A stretch of 64,000 bases of DNA from Siccibacter colletis (GTDB taxonomy: Bacteria; Pseudomonadota; Gammaproteobacteria; Enterobacterales; Enterobacteriaceae), in contig NZ_JMSQ01000004.1 in NCBI RefSeq assembly GCF_000696575.1, positions 62,001-126,000 of the forward strand, written 5' to 3'. Made by a program: the position numbers and the translations under genes. The notes beneath the pieces were generated by a model. That model was not told the origin of the DNA and searched no databases. It saw only the letters and a program-made list of their open reading frames with translations. Below, piece by piece: positions 1 through 10,225 of this stretch; the stretch's first letter is position 1, and each line of letters begins with the position of its first letter.

Positions 1-131
1 CCCCGACCCTGCACGGTGCGCAGCTTATGTCACCCACCTTTACTGACCTTCAGCACAGCGCGCCGGCCCGGGCTGCGCTATGGCGACAAATTTGCGAACA
101 TGAACACGATTTCCTTACTCACCCCGAGTGA
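1..131 (+). CDS. holD: DNA polymerase III psi subunit, C-terminal end (partial)
   Basis: This is the 3' end of holD, cut by the window start. Reading from base 3, the frame gives about 42 residues ending in the ARAALWRQICEHEHDF-type tail of HolD, then TGA at 129-131. HolD (psi) binds chi (HolC) in the clamp-loader complex and links it to single-strand-binding protein. It overlaps the rimI start by 32 bases, the same coupled holD-rimI arrangement as in E. coli, which supports the call although most of the protein lies outside the window. Confidence 0.85.
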   Translation, partial: PTLHGAQLMSPTFTDLQHSAPARAALWRQICEHEHDFLTHPE

Positions 132-543
132 CCTGGCTGCGGCCTTCGCCATTGAACAACGCAGCCACGCGTTTCCGTGGAGCGAAAAGACCTTCGCCAG
201 CAACCAGGGCGATCGCTATCTCAATCTGGGGCTGAACGTAGACGGCACGCTGGCGGCGTTTGCTATCACGCAGGTGGTGCTGGATGAGGCGACGCTGTTT
301 AACATCGCGGTTGACCCGGCTTACCAGCGCCGCGGTTTCGGGCGGGAACTGCTTGAGCATCTGATTCAGACGCTGGAGCAGCGTGATGTGTTCACGCTCT
401 GGCTGGAAGTGCGCGCCTCCAACGCACCTGCCATCGCGCTGTATGAAAGCCTGGGCTTTAACGAGGCGACGATTCGCCGCAATTACTATCCCACTGCCAG
501 CGGACGTGAAGACGCCATCGTGATGGCGCTGCCGCTGGGGTGA
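100..543 (+). CDS. rimI: Ribosomal protein bS18 N-terminal alanine acetyltransferase RimI
   Basis: A 147-residue GNAT acetyltransferase that transfers acetyl from acetyl-CoA to the N-terminal alanine of ribosomal protein bS18. The acetyl-CoA loop QRRGFG lies near residues 76-81. Glu103 and Tyr115, the general base and acid known for the Salmonella enzyme, are both present. The ATG at 100 is preferred over the in-frame ATG at 16 because family members begin MNTIS and because 16 lies deep inside holD. It overlaps holD, with yjjG 21 bases downstream, so the three are probably cotranscribed. Confidence 0.95.
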   Translation: MNTISLLTPSDLAAAFAIEQRSHAFPWSEKTFASNQGDRYLNLGLNVDGTLAAFAITQVVLDEATLFNIAVDPAYQRRGFGRELLEHLIQTLEQRDVFTLWLEVRASNAPAIALYESLGFNEATIRRNYYPTASGREDAIVMALPLG

Positions 544-564
544 AATCATAAAAAAGGTGATGTA

Positions 565-1242
565 ATGAACTGGGACTGGATTCTGTTTGATGCTGACGAA
601 ACGCTGTTTACCTTTGACGCTTTTGGCGGCTTACAGCGGATGTTTCTGGACTACAGCGTGACCTTCACCGCTGAGGATTATCAGGATTACCAGGCGGTGA
701 ATAAGCCGCTGTGGGTTGATTACCAGAACGGCACCATCAACGCGCTCCAGCTTCAGCATCAGCGTTTTCAGGGCTGGGCCGACAGGCTCAACGTCGGTGC
801 CAGCGACCTCAACAGCGCCTTTTTAAATGCGATGGCGGAGATCTGCGCCCCGCTGCCCGGCGCCCGCTCGCTGCTCGACATGCTGCACGGCGAGGTAAAG
901 CTCGGCATCATCACCAACGGCTTTACCGCGCTGCAACAAATCCGCCTGGAACGCACCGGTTTTCGCGACTACTTCGATCTGCTGGTCATTTCTGAAGAGG
1001 TAGGGGCCGCCAAGCCGGATCGCAGAGTGTTTGATTACGCGCTGGAAAAAATGGGTAATCCACCACGTGACCGCGTGCTGATGGTGGGCGACACCGCAGA
1101 GTCTGATATTCTGGGCGGCATGAATGCCGGATTTGCTACCTGCTGGCTCAATCCGCATGGTCGCGAACTGCCGCCGGGCATTGCCCCGACCTGGCAAGTC
1201 ACCTCGTTAAGCGAACTGGAGCAGCGCCTGTGTAAACATTGA
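565..1242 (+). CDS. yjjG: Pyrimidine 5'-nucleotidase YjjG (HAD family)
   Basis: A 225-residue HAD-superfamily phosphatase, the same length as E. coli YjjG, which dephosphorylates dUMP, dTMP and UMP and helps clear non-canonical pyrimidine nucleotides. All HAD motifs are visible: DADET with nucleophile Asp9 and Asp11, the ITNG motif near 115-118, Lys150, and GDTAESD at 175-181 for magnesium binding. The inserted cap lies between motifs I and II. It sits 21 bases after rimI, behind a GGTGATG-type ribosome-binding region. Confidence 0.95.
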   Translation: MNWDWILFDADETLFTFDAFGGLQRMFLDYSVTFTAEDYQDYQAVNKPLWVDYQNGTINALQLQHQRFQGWADRLNVGASDLNSAFLNAMAEICAPLPGARSLLDMLHGEVKLGIITNGFTALQQIRLERTGFRDYFDLLVISEEVGAAKPDRRVFDYALEKMGNPPRDRVLMVGDTAESDILGGMNAGFATCWLNPHGRELPPGIAPTWQVTSLSELEQRLCKH

Positions 1243-1335
1243 TTGTCTGCCAATAGCTCTTGAGTACAATAGCCGCAAATTTCGAATCACCCGTCGCGCG
1301 GGGCTGCCCGCGCGCAGACACAGAAGATCAAAATC

Positions 1336-2925
1336 ATGACGTTGTCTCCTTATGTACAAGAGGTGGCCAAACGCCGCACGTTTGCCATTATCTCGCACCC
1401 CGATGCCGGTAAAACCACCATCACTGAAAAAGTGTTGCTGTTCGGACAGGCCATTCAGACTGCCGGTACGGTAAAAGGCCGTGGCTCCAGCCAGCATGCA
1501 AAATCCGACTGGATGGAGATGGAAAAGCAGCGTGGTATCTCGATTACCACCTCGGTGATGCAGTTCCCGTATAAAGAAAGCCTGGTTAACCTGCTGGATA
1601 CCCCGGGGCATGAAGACTTCTCGGAAGATACCTACCGTACTCTGACCGCGGTCGACTGCTGCCTGATGGTCATCGACGCCGCGAAAGGGGTTGAGGATCG
1701 TACCCGCAAGCTGATGGAAGTTACCCGTCTGCGCGATACGCCGATCCTGACCTTCATGAACAAACTTGACCGCGATATCCGCGACCCGATGGAGCTGCTG
1801 GATGAAGTGGAGAGCGAGCTGAAAATTGCCTGCGCCCCCATCACCTGGCCGATTGGCTGCGGCAAGCTGTTTAAAGGTGTTTACCACCTGTATAAAGACG
1901 AAACCTACCTCTACCAGACCGGTAAAGGTCACACCATTCAGGAAGTGCGTATCGTCAAAGGGCTGAATAACCCGGAGCTGGATGCCGCCGTGGGCGAAGA
2001 GCTGGCAGCCCAGCTGCGCGACGAGCTGGAGCTGGTGCAGGGTGCCTCACACGAGTTCGACAAGGAACTGTTCCTGAGCGGCGAAATCACCCCGGTGTTC
2101 TTCGGAACCGCGCTGGGCAACTTCGGCGTTGACCACATGCTGGACGGTCTCGTGGAGTGGGCGCCTGCGCCGATGCCGCGTAAAACCGATACCCGTGAAG
2201 TGAAAGCCGAGGAAGATAAGTTCAGCGGCTTCGTGTTTAAAATCCAGGCCAACATGGATCCGAAACACCGCGACCGCGTTGCGTTCATGCGCGTGGTGTC
2301 CGGGCGCTACGAGAAAGGCATGAAGCTGCGTCAGGTGCGCACCGGTAAAGATGTCGTCATCTCTGACGCCCTGACCTTTATGGCGGGCGACCGCGCCCAC
2401 GTTGAAGAAGCGTATCCGGGCGACATCATCGGCCTGCACAATCACGGCACCATTCAGATCGGCGACACCTTTACCCAGGGTGAAACCATGAAGTTCACCG
2501 GTATTCCGAACTTCGCGCCAGAACTGTTCCGCCGCATCCGCCTGCGCGATCCGCTGAAGCAAAAACAGCTGCTTAAAGGGTTGGTACAGCTTTCAGAAGA
2601 GGGCGCGGTGCAGGTGTTCCGCCCGATCGCCAATAACGATCTGATTGTTGGTGCGGTCGGTGTGCTGCAGTTTGACGTGGTAGTGGCGCGTCTGAAGAGC
2701 GAATACAACGTGGAAGCGATTTACGAATCGGTTAACGTCTCGACCGCGCGCTGGGTTGAGTGCAACGACGTGAAGAAGTTTGAAGAGTTCAAACGTAAGA
2801 ACGAAGTGCAGCTGGCGCTGGATGGTGGGGATAACCTGGCTTACATCGCGCCGACGATGGTCAACCTGAACCTCACCCAGGAACGTTATCCTGACGTGCA
2901 GTTCCGCAAAACCCGCGAGCATTAA
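1336..2925 (+). CDS. prfC: Peptide chain release factor 3 (RF3)
   Basis: A 529-residue translational GTPase, identical in length to E. coli RF3. It recycles RF1 and RF2 from the ribosome after peptide release and contributes to post-peptidyl-transfer quality control. The G domain shows G1 at about 20-27 (SHPDAGKTT), G3 DTPGH at 88-92 and G4 NKLD at 142-145, followed by EF-Tu-like and RF3-specific C-terminal domains. It has its own leader of about 90 bases after yjjG. The gene appears intact. Confidence 0.98.
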   Translation: MTLSPYVQEVAKRRTFAIISHPDAGKTTITEKVLLFGQAIQTAGTVKGRGSSQHAKSDWMEMEKQRGISITTSVMQFPYKESLVNLLDTPGHEDFSEDTYRTLTAVDCCLMVIDAAKGVEDRTRKLMEVTRLRDTPILTFMNKLDRDIRDPMELLDEVESELKIACAPITWPIGCGKLFKGVYHLYKDETYLYQTGKGHTIQEVRIVKGLNNPELDAAVGEELAAQLRDELELVQGASHEFDKELFLSGEITPVFFGTALGNFGVDHMLDGLVEWAPAPMPRKTDTREVKAEEDKFSGFVFKIQANMDPKHRDRVAFMRVVSGRYEKGMKLRQVRTGKDVVISDALTFMAGDRAHVEEAYPGDIIGLHNHGTIQIGDTFTQGETMKFTGIPNFAPELFRRIRLRDPLKQKQLLKGLVQLSEEGAVQVFRPIANNDLIVGAVGVLQFDVVVARLKSEYNVEAIYESVNVSTARWVECNDVKKFEEFKRKNEVQLALDGGDNLAYIAPTMVNLNLTQERYPDVQFRKTREH

Positions 2926-3327
2926 TCTTTAAACAGGGCGCGCCAGCAGGCGCGTCCTGCCTCATTTTCCCTGATTTCCCTGTCATATTAGTCCCTTGCG
3001 GATTCCTCTTAATTTCCCGCTTTTTGCGCGTTGTTGGTGTTTTTTCCACCAGCTTTCCAGGCGTTTTTATCATTGTGATCTATATTTAACACTGTGATGA
3101 CATGTTGAGTGGTCATAAACACCAGCAATGAACTCAATCGCGGATGTAAATCCAAAAGTTTAGCGTCATTGCAAAATTTAACACTGACTTAATTCGACAC
3201 ACCGGTGGGAAGCGGTAACCCGGTCTTCATCAGAAGACAACGGTAAAGGCCACGTTAGCGTGACTGACAAGCCGCCTTGGTGTGGCGGAAAGCTCAAATT
3301 ATGAGCAAACCAAAAAGGAATAAATCG
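2926..3327 (+). promoter_or_regulatory. prfC-osmY interval: stem-loop after prfC and the long osmY leader
   Basis: This 402-base stretch holds no gene. A GC-rich stem-loop at about 2934-2961 follows prfC. At 3074-3102 the segment TGTGATCTATATTTAACACT resembles, from memory, the E. coli osmY promoter region, with a possible -10 element CTATATTT near 3079. It would give a leader of roughly 240 bases, like the one known in E. coli. The osmY promoter is sigma-S dependent there; no further operator could be assigned from sequence alone. Confidence 0.4.
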
Positions 3328-3942
3328 ATGAATAAGACTAAGATTTCTAAAACTCTGCTGGCGGTAATGTTGGGCTCTGTAATGGCTGGTTCTTCAGCGT
3401 TTGCTGAAAGCACCACCACAGATAAAGCACACGCTACGGCAGACAGCGCAGGGCAAAAAATCGATAACTCTGTAGATAAAGTCGGTAACTTCATGGATGA
3501 CAGCGGTATCACCGCAAAAGTTAAAGCCGCGCTGGTAGATGACGAAACCGTTAAAAGCACCGATATCTCGGTTAAAACCGACGATAAAGTCGTTACGCTG
3601 AGTGGTTTTGTTGAGAGCCAGGCGCAGGCAGAAAAAGCCGTTTCCATCGCGAAGAACGTTGAGGGTGTCTCCTCCGTGAGCGATAAGCTGCATGTCCGCG
3701 ACAGCAAAGAGCAGTCGGTAAAAGGCTATGCAGGTGACGCGGCTACCACCAGCGAAATCAAAGCCAAGCTGCTGGCTGATGACATCGTGCCGTCCCGTAT
3801 GATCAAAGTTGAAACAACCGACAACGTTGTTCAGCTCTCCGGTACCGTAGAAAACCAGGCGCAGTCTGAGCGGGCCGAATCCATCGCGAAAGCCATTGAT
3901 GGCGTGAAAAGCGTGAAAAACGATCTGAAAGTTAAGAAGTAA
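3328..3942 (+). CDS. osmY: Osmotically inducible periplasmic protein OsmY
   Basis: A 204-residue periplasmic protein with two BON domains, induced by osmotic stress and stationary phase in E. coli, where it has chaperone-like activity. A Sec signal peptide covers residues 1-26 (cleavage after AFA). The BON domains run about 58-126 and 137-204 and share the VVTLSG / VVQLSG core. The ATG at 3328 is chosen because an AGGA box lies just before it and the signal peptide follows at once; the in-frame start at 3277 would bury the signal sequence. Confidence 0.95.
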   Translation: MNKTKISKTLLAVMLGSVMAGSSAFAESTTTDKAHATADSAGQKIDNSVDKVGNFMDDSGITAKVKAALVDDETVKSTDISVKTDDKVVTLSGFVESQAQAEKAVSIAKNVEGVSSVSDKLHVRDSKEQSVKGYAGDAATTSEIKAKLLADDIVPSRMIKVETTDNVVQLSGTVENQAQSERAESIAKAIDGVKSVKNDLKVKK

Positions 3943-3957
3943 CTATCGAACCCCTCA

Positions 3958-3976
3958 GCCCGGGCGTTGCCCGGGC
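3958..3976 (+). terminator. Stem-loop after osmY
   Basis: Arms GCCCGGGC at 3958-3965 and 3969-3976 with a 3-base loop lie 16 bases after the osmY stop. There is no T-run, so it may stabilise the mRNA end rather than terminate transcription on its own. Confidence 0.35.
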
Positions 3977-4071
3977 GAGACGGTAAGCATTACCACCAAT
4001 AAATCGCCAGTGAGCTACCTGAGCGCTCACTACAGAGCAATTTGCTTAACACTATGGTAAAGGAGAGTCAT

Positions 4072-4233
4072 ATGTTTCGTTGGGGCATTATTTTTCTCGT
4101 CGTTGCACTGATCGCAGCCGCACTGGGCTTTGGTGGCCTTGCAGGTACCGCAGCCGGCGCTGCTAAAATTGTCTTCGTGGTCGGGATTATCCTGTTCCTG
4201 GTCAGCCTGTTCATGGGCCGTCGTCGCCCCTGA
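4072..4233 (+). CDS. ytjA: DUF1328 small membrane protein YtjA
   Basis: A 53-residue protein nearly identical to E. coli YtjA (DUF1328). It consists of two hydrophobic segments (about 5-20 and 28-48) joined by a Gly/Ala-rich turn, with a basic GRRRP C-terminus, so it is almost certainly an inner-membrane protein. Its biochemical function is unknown. The ATG at 4072 follows a strong AGGAG box. A terminator closes the unit immediately downstream. Adjacency to osmY hints at a stress-related role, but this is inference. Confidence 0.9.
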   Translation: MFRWGIIFLVVALIAAALGFGGLAGTAAGAAKIVFVVGIILFLVSLFMGRRRP

Positions 4234-4262
4234 CATGTCGGAATAAGCAATTATCCGCCCGG

Positions 4263-4288
4263 AAAGCCAGTCTCGTGACTGGCTTTTT
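4263..4288 (+). terminator. Rho-independent terminator after ytjA
   Basis: A 10-bp stem AAAGCCAGTC / GACTGGCTTT with a TCGT loop and a T-run lies 30 bases after the ytjA stop. Confidence 0.8.
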
Positions 4289-4384
4289 GGGTTTCTGCGT
4301 CCGGGAAATTGTTGTACCTTTGAATAAAATCCGATGAAGTGCGTTACGGCTTCATCTTATAACAACAAAAAACAGGAATTCAGG

Positions 4385-5470
4385 GTGGGACAGCGCATAC
4401 CCGTTACGCTCGGCAACATCGCGCCGCTGGCGTTAAAACCGTTCCGTCCCGGTACTCTCGCGCTGGTTTGTGAAGGCGGAGGGCAGCGAGGCATCTTTAC
4501 CGCCGGCGTACTGGACGAGTTCATGCGCGCCGAATTCAACCCGTTCGATCTCTTCTATGGCACCTCCGCCGGAGCGCAGAATCTATCGGCCTACGTCTGT
4601 AACCAGCCGGGTTACGCCCGTCGGGTCATCACGCGCTATACCACATCAAAAGAGTTCTTTAACCCGGTGCGCTTTGTGCGCGGCGGCAACCTTATCGATC
4701 TCGACTGGCTTACCGAGGCAACCGCTGCGGCCATGCCGCTGGCGATGGATAACGCCGCGCGCCTGTTCGATAAGGGAAAAAACTTCTACATGTGCGCCTG
4801 TCGCAGCGACGACTACTCGCCGGGCTACTTCGCGCCGCAGACCACCGACTGGCTTGACATCATTCGCGCCTCCAGCGCGATACCGGGTTTCTACCGCAGC
4901 GGCGTTTCACTTAACGGCATCAACTACCTCGACGGCGGCGTCAGCGATGCGATCCCGGTCCAGGAAGCGGCGCGGCAGGGGGCTACTACGCTGGTGGTGA
5001 TCCGCACCGTGCCGTCGCAGATGTACTACACGCCGCAGTGGTTCAAACGTATGGAGCGCTGGATGACCGACAGCAGCCTGCAACCGCTGTTAAATCTGGT
5101 GCAGCATCATGAAACCAGCTACCACGCCATTCAGCAGTTCATTGAGAAGCCGCCTGGCAAGCTGCGCATCTTCGAGATTTACCCGCCGAAGCCGCTGGCC
5201 AGCATGGCGCTTGGCAGCCGTATTCCCACGCTGCTGGAGGACTACAAAACCGGGCGGCTGTGCGGGCGCTACTTCCTGGCGACAGTAGGTAAGCTGCTGA
5301 CGGCGACACCGCCGGTCACCCGGCACATTACGCCGGTGGCAACTCCCATCGCACCGGCACCTACGCTGGTGGTACCGCCGGCGACCGTGGCGAATGACGC
5401 GACGGTCACGCCGCTTGTTGAGGCGCCCGAAGCCAATGATGCGGCATTTACCGATGAGGACAGCGCGTGA
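4385..5470 (+). CDS. yjjU: Patatin-like phospholipase YjjU
   Basis: A 361-residue patatin-family protein, predicted to be a serine acyl hydrolase. The oxyanion-hole motif GGGQRG is at 31-36, the nucleophile Ser61 sits in GTSAG at 59-63, and Asp183 of DGG completes the Ser-Asp dyad. The GTG at 4385 is chosen because E. coli YjjU begins with the same MGQRIPVTL sequence and AGGA lies upstream; the ATG at 4334 adds residues not found in the family. Its last four bases overlap the yjjV start (GTGA), so the two are translationally coupled. The physiological substrate is not known. Confidence 0.92.
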   Translation: MGQRIPVTLGNIAPLALKPFRPGTLALVCEGGGQRGIFTAGVLDEFMRAEFNPFDLFYGTSAGAQNLSAYVCNQPGYARRVITRYTTSKEFFNPVRFVRGGNLIDLDWLTEATAAAMPLAMDNAARLFDKGKNFYMCACRSDDYSPGYFAPQTTDWLDIIRASSAIPGFYRSGVSLNGINYLDGGVSDAIPVQEAARQGATTLVVIRTVPSQMYYTPQWFKRMERWMTDSSLQPLLNLVQHHETSYHAIQQFIEKPPGKLRIFEIYPPKPLASMALGSRIPTLLEDYKTGRLCGRYFLATVGKLLTATPPVTRHITPVATPIAPAPTLVVPPATVANDATVTPLVEAPEANDAAFTDEDSA

Positions 5471-6252
5471 CATATCGCTTTATCGACACCCACTGCCACT
5501 TCGACTTTCCGCCGTTTACCGGGGATGAAGCCGCAAGCATTGCACGGGCGGCGGAGGCGGGGATCGCGCAGATCATCGTCCCGGCGATCGAAGCGGATCG
5601 CTTTGCTACCGTGCTGGATCTGGTGCAGCGCTTCAGCGCCCTGCGCGGCGCACTAGGCCTGCATCCGATCGTGATCCATCGCCATAACGACGCCTCGCTG
5701 GCCATGCTTGAGCAGTTTCTCCAGCAACAGCATCCGCAGATCGTCGCCATCGGCGAAATCGGCCTCGATCTCTATATGGAAAACCCGATGTTTGAGCATC
5801 AGGAAGCGATGCTCGACGCCCAGCTCAGGCTGGCAAAGCAGTATCAGCTGCCGGTGATCCTGCACTCGCGCCGCACCCATGACAAACTGGCGATGCACCT
5901 CAAGCGCCACGCGCTGCCGCGGACCGGGGTCGTACACGGCTTTGCCGGTAGCCTGCAGCAGGCGCAGCGTTTTATCGATCTGGGGTATTACATTGGCGTT
6001 GGCGGCACCATTACCTATCCGCGCGCCAGCAAAACCCGGGATGTGATGGCGCAGCTCCCGCTGGATGCGCTGTTGCTGGAAACCGACGCGCCGGACATGC
6101 CGCTTAACGGCTATCAGGGCCAGCCCAATCGCCCGGAACGTGCCGCCCTGGTTTTCGACGTACTCTGTGAGCTGCGCCCGGAGCCGCCAGAGGTCATTGC
6201 CGACGCGCTGTTTTCCAACACGCAGCGCCTGTTTGCGCTCGCGCCAGGTTAA
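5467..6252 (+). CDS. yjjV: TatD-family metal-dependent hydrolase YjjV
   Basis: A 261-residue TatD-family DNase/hydrolase homologue. The metal-binding HxH (His9, His11 in DTHCHFD), the GEIGLD glutamate region near residue 97, and the LLETDAPDM aspartate near residue 205 are all present, so the metal site looks intact. TatD relatives act as metal-dependent nucleases; the exact role of YjjV is not established. It starts with GTG and overlaps yjjU by four bases. In E. coli, yjjW and yjjI follow; here the deo control region follows directly. Confidence 0.92.
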   Translation: MTYRFIDTHCHFDFPPFTGDEAASIARAAEAGIAQIIVPAIEADRFATVLDLVQRFSALRGALGLHPIVIHRHNDASLAMLEQFLQQQHPQIVAIGEIGLDLYMENPMFEHQEAMLDAQLRLAKQYQLPVILHSRRTHDKLAMHLKRHALPRTGVVHGFAGSLQQAQRFIDLGYYIGVGGTITYPRASKTRDVMAQLPLDALLLETDAPDMPLNGYQGQPNRPERAALVFDVLCELRPEPPEVIADALFSNTQRLFALAPG

Positions 6253-6331
6253 TTTTCCCGCCTGTTAAACGTCGTACATATTTCGTCGCTATGCTTGCCG
6301 CTCCGACGAGCCGTTTTGCGCTGCGTCAGGA

Positions 6332-6347
6332 TGTTATTTTTATAACA
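6332..6347. promoter_or_regulatory. Putative DeoR operator O1 (deoP1 region)
   Basis: The 16-mer TGTTATTTTTATAACA is an almost perfect palindrome in the form of the deo operator (TGTTA...TAACA). It lies 323 bases before the deoC start. DeoR represses the operon when deoxyribose-5-phosphate is low. Confidence 0.65.
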
Positions 6348-6418
6348 TGCGCGGGCAGGGAGTCGCATTGCGCGCGCCGGGCTGGCAGGCGGGTCGCGCC
6401 CGGTAAATAGCGTTGTTT

Positions 6419-6523
6419 TGTTATTTTAATCACATATACTGGCTTCATTGTTGCACTGTTGCTTCAAAATTATGTGAAACGACACACAAAATAAGCCGGG
6501 TAATGCGTGTTATAATTTTAACA
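6419..6523 (+). promoter_or_regulatory. deoP2-like promoter: two CRP sites and DeoR operator O2
   Basis: CRP-like sites TGTTATTTTAATCACA (6419-6434) and TGTGAAACGACACACA (6473-6488) have centres 54 bases apart, matching the spacing in E. coli deoP2 where CytR binds between two CRP dimers. The palindrome TGTTATAATTTTAACA (6508-6523) is a second DeoR-type operator and contains the -10 hexamer TATAAT (6511-6516). The proximal CRP centre then lies about 41 bases before the predicted start of transcription. The remaining bases of the 402-base yjjV-deoC gap show no gene. Confidence 0.7.
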
Positions 6524-6654
6524 TTGCCTGCGATGACTGGCGGTGAGATGGATCTCAGCGTGCTGGCAGCGATGCCACTCTTCTTCATGGAACCACGACC
6601 GCCTCACCGTGTTGCGTTTCTCGCCGCAAGCCACTTTATTTCCTGGAGAAGACA

Positions 6655-7434
6655 ATGACCGATTTAACCAAAAGCAGCCTGCGTGCCCTGCAGCTGATGG
6701 ACCTCACCACCCTGAACGACGATGACACCAACGAAAAAGTCATCGCCCTGTGCCACCAGGCGAAAACGGCTGTGGGTAACACTGCCGCCATCTGCATCTA
6801 CCCACGCTTTATTCCCATTGCGCGTAAGACCCTGAACGAACAGGGTACGCCGGATATCCGCATCGCTACCGTCACTAACTTCCCGCACGGTAACGACGAT
6901 ATCGCCATCGCGCTGGCAGAAACCCGCGCTGCCATTGCCTACGGGGCAGACGAAGTTGACGTGGTGTTCCCGTACCGTGCGCTGATCGCCGGCAATGAGC
7001 AGGTCGGTTTCGATCTGGTGAAAGTGTGTAAAGACGCCTGTGCCGATGCCGGCGTGCTGCTGAAAGTGATTATCGAAACCGGCGAGCTGAAAGAAGAAGC
7101 GCTGATCCGCAAAGCCTCTGCTATCGCTATCAAAGCCGGCGCCGACTTCATCAAAACCTCCACCGGGAAAGTACCGGTCAACGCCACGCCAGAAAGTGCA
7201 CGCATCATGCTGGAAGTGATCCGCGATATGGGCGTGGAGAAAAACGTTGGCTTCAAACCGGCCGGTGGTGTGCGCACTGCGGAAGACGCGGCGCAGTACC
7301 TGGCGATAGCCGACGATCTGTTTGGCGCTGACTGGGCCGATGCCCGTCACTACCGCTTCGGCGCGTCCAGCCTGCTCGCAAGCCTGCTGAAAGCGCTCGG
7401 TCACGGCGACGGCAAAAGCGCCAGCAGCTACTGA
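6655..7434 (+). CDS. deoC: Deoxyribose-phosphate aldolase
   Basis: A 259-residue class I aldolase that cleaves 2-deoxyribose-5-phosphate to glyceraldehyde-3-phosphate and acetaldehyde, the last step of deoxynucleoside catabolism. The Schiff-base lysine Lys167 is in FIKTSTG and the second active-site lysine Lys201 is in GFKPAGG. Length and sequence match E. coli DeoC. A GGAGAAG box precedes the ATG. It is the first gene of deoCABD and is expected to be controlled from the upstream DeoR/CRP region. Confidence 0.98.
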   Translation: MTDLTKSSLRALQLMDLTTLNDDDTNEKVIALCHQAKTAVGNTAAICIYPRFIPIARKTLNEQGTPDIRIATVTNFPHGNDDIAIALAETRAAIAYGADEVDVVFPYRALIAGNEQVGFDLVKVCKDACADAGVLLKVIIETGELKEEALIRKASAIAIKAGADFIKTSTGKVPVNATPESARIMLEVIRDMGVEKNVGFKPAGGVRTAEDAAQYLAIADDLFGADWADARHYRFGASSLLASLLKALGHGDGKSASSY

Positions 7435-7488
7435 TCTCTTTGCGGCGGGCAACCGCCGCCTCTTACCTGATCTCTCCCGGGGGGTACT

Positions 7489-8811
7489 GTGTTCCTCGCT
7501 CAAGAAATTATTCGTAAAAAACGTGATGGTCATGCGCTCAGTGAAGAAGAGATCCGCTTCTTCATCAACGGCATTCGCGACAACACCGTCTCTGAAGGGC
7601 AGATCGCCGCGCTGGCGATGACCATTTTCTTCCACGACATGATCATGCCAGAGCGCGTGGCGCTCACCATGGCGATGCGCGATTCCGGCACCGTGCTGGA
7701 CTGGAAAAGTCTCAACCTGAACGGCCCGATCGTGGATAAACACTCCACCGGCGGCGTGGGTGATGTGACCTCGCTGATGCTTGGCCCGATGGTCGCGGCG
7801 TGCGGCGGTTATATCCCGATGATCTCCGGGCGCGGCCTCGGTCATACCGGCGGTACGCTCGATAAGCTGGAAGCCATTCCGGGCTTCGATATCTTCCCGG
7901 ATGACAATCGATTCCGCGAAATTATTAAAGACGTGGGCGTGGCGATCATCGGCCAGACCAGCTCGCTGGCCCCGGCAGACAAACGCTTCTACGCCACCCG
8001 CGATATCACCGCGACCGTCGATTCCATTCCGCTGATCACCGCCTCTATTCTGGCTAAAAAGCTGGCCGAAGGGCTGGATGCGCTGGTGATGGACGTCAAA
8101 GTGGGCAGCGGTGCGTTTATGCCAACGTTTGAGCTGTCTCAGGAGCTGGCCCAGGCCATCGTCGGCGTCGCCAACGGTGCGGGCGTGCGTACCACCGCGC
8201 TGCTGACGGACATGAACCAGGTGCTGGCCTCCAGCGCCGGGAATGCCGTGGAAGTGCGTGAAGCGGTGCAGTTCCTCACCGGGGAATACCGCAATCCACG
8301 CCTGCTTGAGGTGACGATGGCGCTGTGCGTGGAGATGCTGATCTCCGGCAAACTGGCTCGTGACGAGGCCGATGCGCGCAGGCAGCTGCAAGCGGTGCTG
8401 GATAACGGCAAGGCCGCAGAGGTGTTTGGCCGCATGGTTGCCGCGCAGAAAGGCCCGGTCGATTTCATTGAAAATTACGACCGCTACCTGCCAACGGCGA
8501 CGCTCACCAAAGCGGTATACGCCGATCGTGCCGGGTATGTGAGCGAAATGGATACCCGCGCGCTGGGCATGGCGGTGGTATCAATGGGTGGTGGCCGCCG
8601 TCAGGCATCCGACACCATCGATTACAGCGTTGGTTTCACCGAAATGTCCCGTCTGGGCGAAAAAGTGGACAGCGAACGTCCGCTGGCGGTGATCCACGCG
8701 AAAAGCGAAGCCAGCTGGCAGGACGCGGCGCTGGCCGTGAAGGCCGCGATTCAGGTGGCAGAAAATGCGCCCGAAGAGACACCGGTTGTCTATCGCAGAA
8801 TCAGCCAATAA
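7489..8811 (+). CDS. deoA: Thymidine phosphorylase
   Basis: A 440-residue enzyme that phosphorolyses thymidine and deoxyuridine to the base plus deoxyribose-1-phosphate. The family signature KHSTGGVGD begins at Lys84, and the phosphate- and pyrimidine-binding segments around Arg171-Lys190 are conserved. The start codon is GTG at 7489 behind GGGGGG; translation from there matches the usual [12 protein letters not shown]-terminus. It lies 54 bases after deoC in the same operon. Confidence 0.98.
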   Translation: MFLAQEIIRKKRDGHALSEEEIRFFINGIRDNTVSEGQIAALAMTIFFHDMIMPERVALTMAMRDSGTVLDWKSLNLNGPIVDKHSTGGVGDVTSLMLGPMVAACGGYIPMISGRGLGHTGGTLDKLEAIPGFDIFPDDNRFREIIKDVGVAIIGQTSSLAPADKRFYATRDITATVDSIPLITASILAKKLAEGLDALVMDVKVGSGAFMPTFELSQELAQAIVGVANGAGVRTTALLTDMNQVLASSAGNAVEVREAVQFLTGEYRNPRLLEVTMALCVEMLISGKLARDEADARRQLQAVLDNGKAAEVFGRMVAAQKGPVDFIENYDRYLPTATLTKAVYADRAGYVSEMDTRALGMAVVSMGGGRRQASDTIDYSVGFTEMSRLGEKVDSERPLAVIHAKSEASWQDAALAVKAAIQVAENAPEETPVVYRRISQ

Positions 8812-8931
8812 ATGGCATACTGATCTGATCACTCTTTTATGTTAACTCCGACCAGAACACGTTGCCGTTAGCGGCAAATCACGCAACGTGCGCCGGGACG
8901 AGTTTCACAGCGCAATACGTACGGAGAAACT

Positions 8932-10155
8932 ATGAAACGTGCATTTATTATGGTGCTGGACTCTTTCGGAATCGGGGCGTCTGAAGACGCCGAGCGCTTT
9001 GGCGATGCCGGTTCTGACACCCTGGGCCACATTGCGGAAGCCTGTGCTAAAGGCGAAGCCGATAAAGGCCGCAGCGGCCCGCTCAACCTGCCGAACCTGA
9101 CGAAACTCGGTCTGGCGAAGGCGCACGAAGGCGCAACCGGGTCTATCCCGGCCGGTATGGACGCAAATGCGGAAATTACCGGGGCATACGCCTGGGCGCA
9201 TGAGCTCTCTTCCGGGAAAGACACCCCGTCAGGTCACTGGGAAATCGCCGGCGTACCGGTTCTGTTCGACTGGGGTTACTTCACCGACACCGAAAACAGC
9301 TTCCCGCAAGAACTGCTGGATAAACTGGTCGAGCGCGCCGGGCTGCCGGGTTACCTCGGTAACTGCCACTCTTCCGGCACCGTGATCCTCGACCAGCTCG
9401 GCGAAGAGCACATGAAAACCGGCAAGCCGATTTTCTATACCTCTGCCGACTCGGTGTTCCAGATTGCCTGTCACGAAGAGACCTTTGGCCTCGACCGCCT
9501 TTACGAGCTGTGCGAAATCGCCCGTGAAGAGCTGACCGAAGGCGGCTACAACATTGGCCGCGTGATTGCGCGTCCGTTTGTTGGCGACAAAGCGGGCAGC
9601 TTCGAGCGTACCGGTAACCGTCATGACCTCGCGGTTGAGCCGCCGTCACCGACCATCCTGAAAAAGCTGGTGGATGAGAAGGACGGTCAGGTGGTGTCCG
9701 TGGGTAAAATTGCCGATATCTATGCCAACGTCGGCATCACTAAAAAAGTGAAAGCCACCGGGCTGGATGCGCTGTTTGACGCCACCATCCAGGAGATGAA
9801 AGCGGCGGGCGATAAAACCATCGTCTTCACTAACTTCGTTGATTTTGACTCCGCCTGGGGTCACCGTCGCGACGTTGCCGGTTATGCGGGCGGCCTTGAG
9901 CTGTTCGACCGCCGTATGCCGGAACTGCTGGAGCTGGTAGGCGAAGATGACATCATCATTTTCACCGCCGACCACGGCTGCGACCCGACCTGGAAAGGCA
10001 CCGACCATACCCGCGAGCATATTCCGGTACTGGTGTACGGCCCGAAAGTGAAACCCGGCTCGCTGGGCCACCGCGACACCTTTGCCGACATCGGCCAGAC
10101 CATTGCGAAATACTTTGGTCTGAGTGAGATGGACTACGGCAAACCGCTGTTCTGA
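8932..10155 (+). CDS. deoB: Phosphopentomutase
   Basis: A 407-residue member of the alkaline phosphatase superfamily that interconverts (deoxy)ribose-1-phosphate and -5-phosphate, linking the phosphorylases to DeoC. The metal-binding Asp10 is in LDSFGIGAS, the [10 protein letters not shown] segment near residues 98-107 carries the catalytic threonine, and [11 protein letters not shown] near residue 343 supplies further metal ligands. The 120-base deoA-deoB gap may carry the internal inosine-inducible promoter known in E. coli, but no convincing element was identified. Confidence 0.98.
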   Translation: MKRAFIMVLDSFGIGASEDAERFGDAGSDTLGHIAEACAKGEADKGRSGPLNLPNLTKLGLAKAHEGATGSIPAGMDANAEITGAYAWAHELSSGKDTPSGHWEIAGVPVLFDWGYFTDTENSFPQELLDKLVERAGLPGYLGNCHSSGTVILDQLGEEHMKTGKPIFYTSADSVFQIACHEETFGLDRLYELCEIAREELTEGGYNIGRVIARPFVGDKAGSFERTGNRHDLAVEPPSPTILKKLVDEKDGQVVSVGKIADIYANVGITKKVKATGLDALFDATIQEMKAAGDKTIVFTNFVDFDSAWGHRRDVAGYAGGLELFDRRMPELLELVGEDDIIIFTADHGCDPTWKGTDHTREHIPVLVYGPKVKPGSLGHRDTFADIGQTIAKYFGLSEMDYGKPLF

Positions 10156-10225
10156 TTTTAAAATACCTACCGCTCAGGCCAGCAGTTACGCTGGCCTGAC
10201 CTTGCTTTAAGGAATAATAAATACA

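Noticed and set aside
6413-6658. A short plus-strand frame in the yjjV-deoC gap
   Set aside because: It covers the CRP and DeoR sites of deoP2 and ends over the deoC start; no family resemblance and no ribosome-binding site.
6664-8391. A 575-residue open frame on the minus strand across deoC and deoA
   Set aside because: It is the mirror of two well-conserved plus-strand genes. The product is rich in His, Arg and Gln with no recognisable domain, as is typical of antisense frames in GC-rich DNA.
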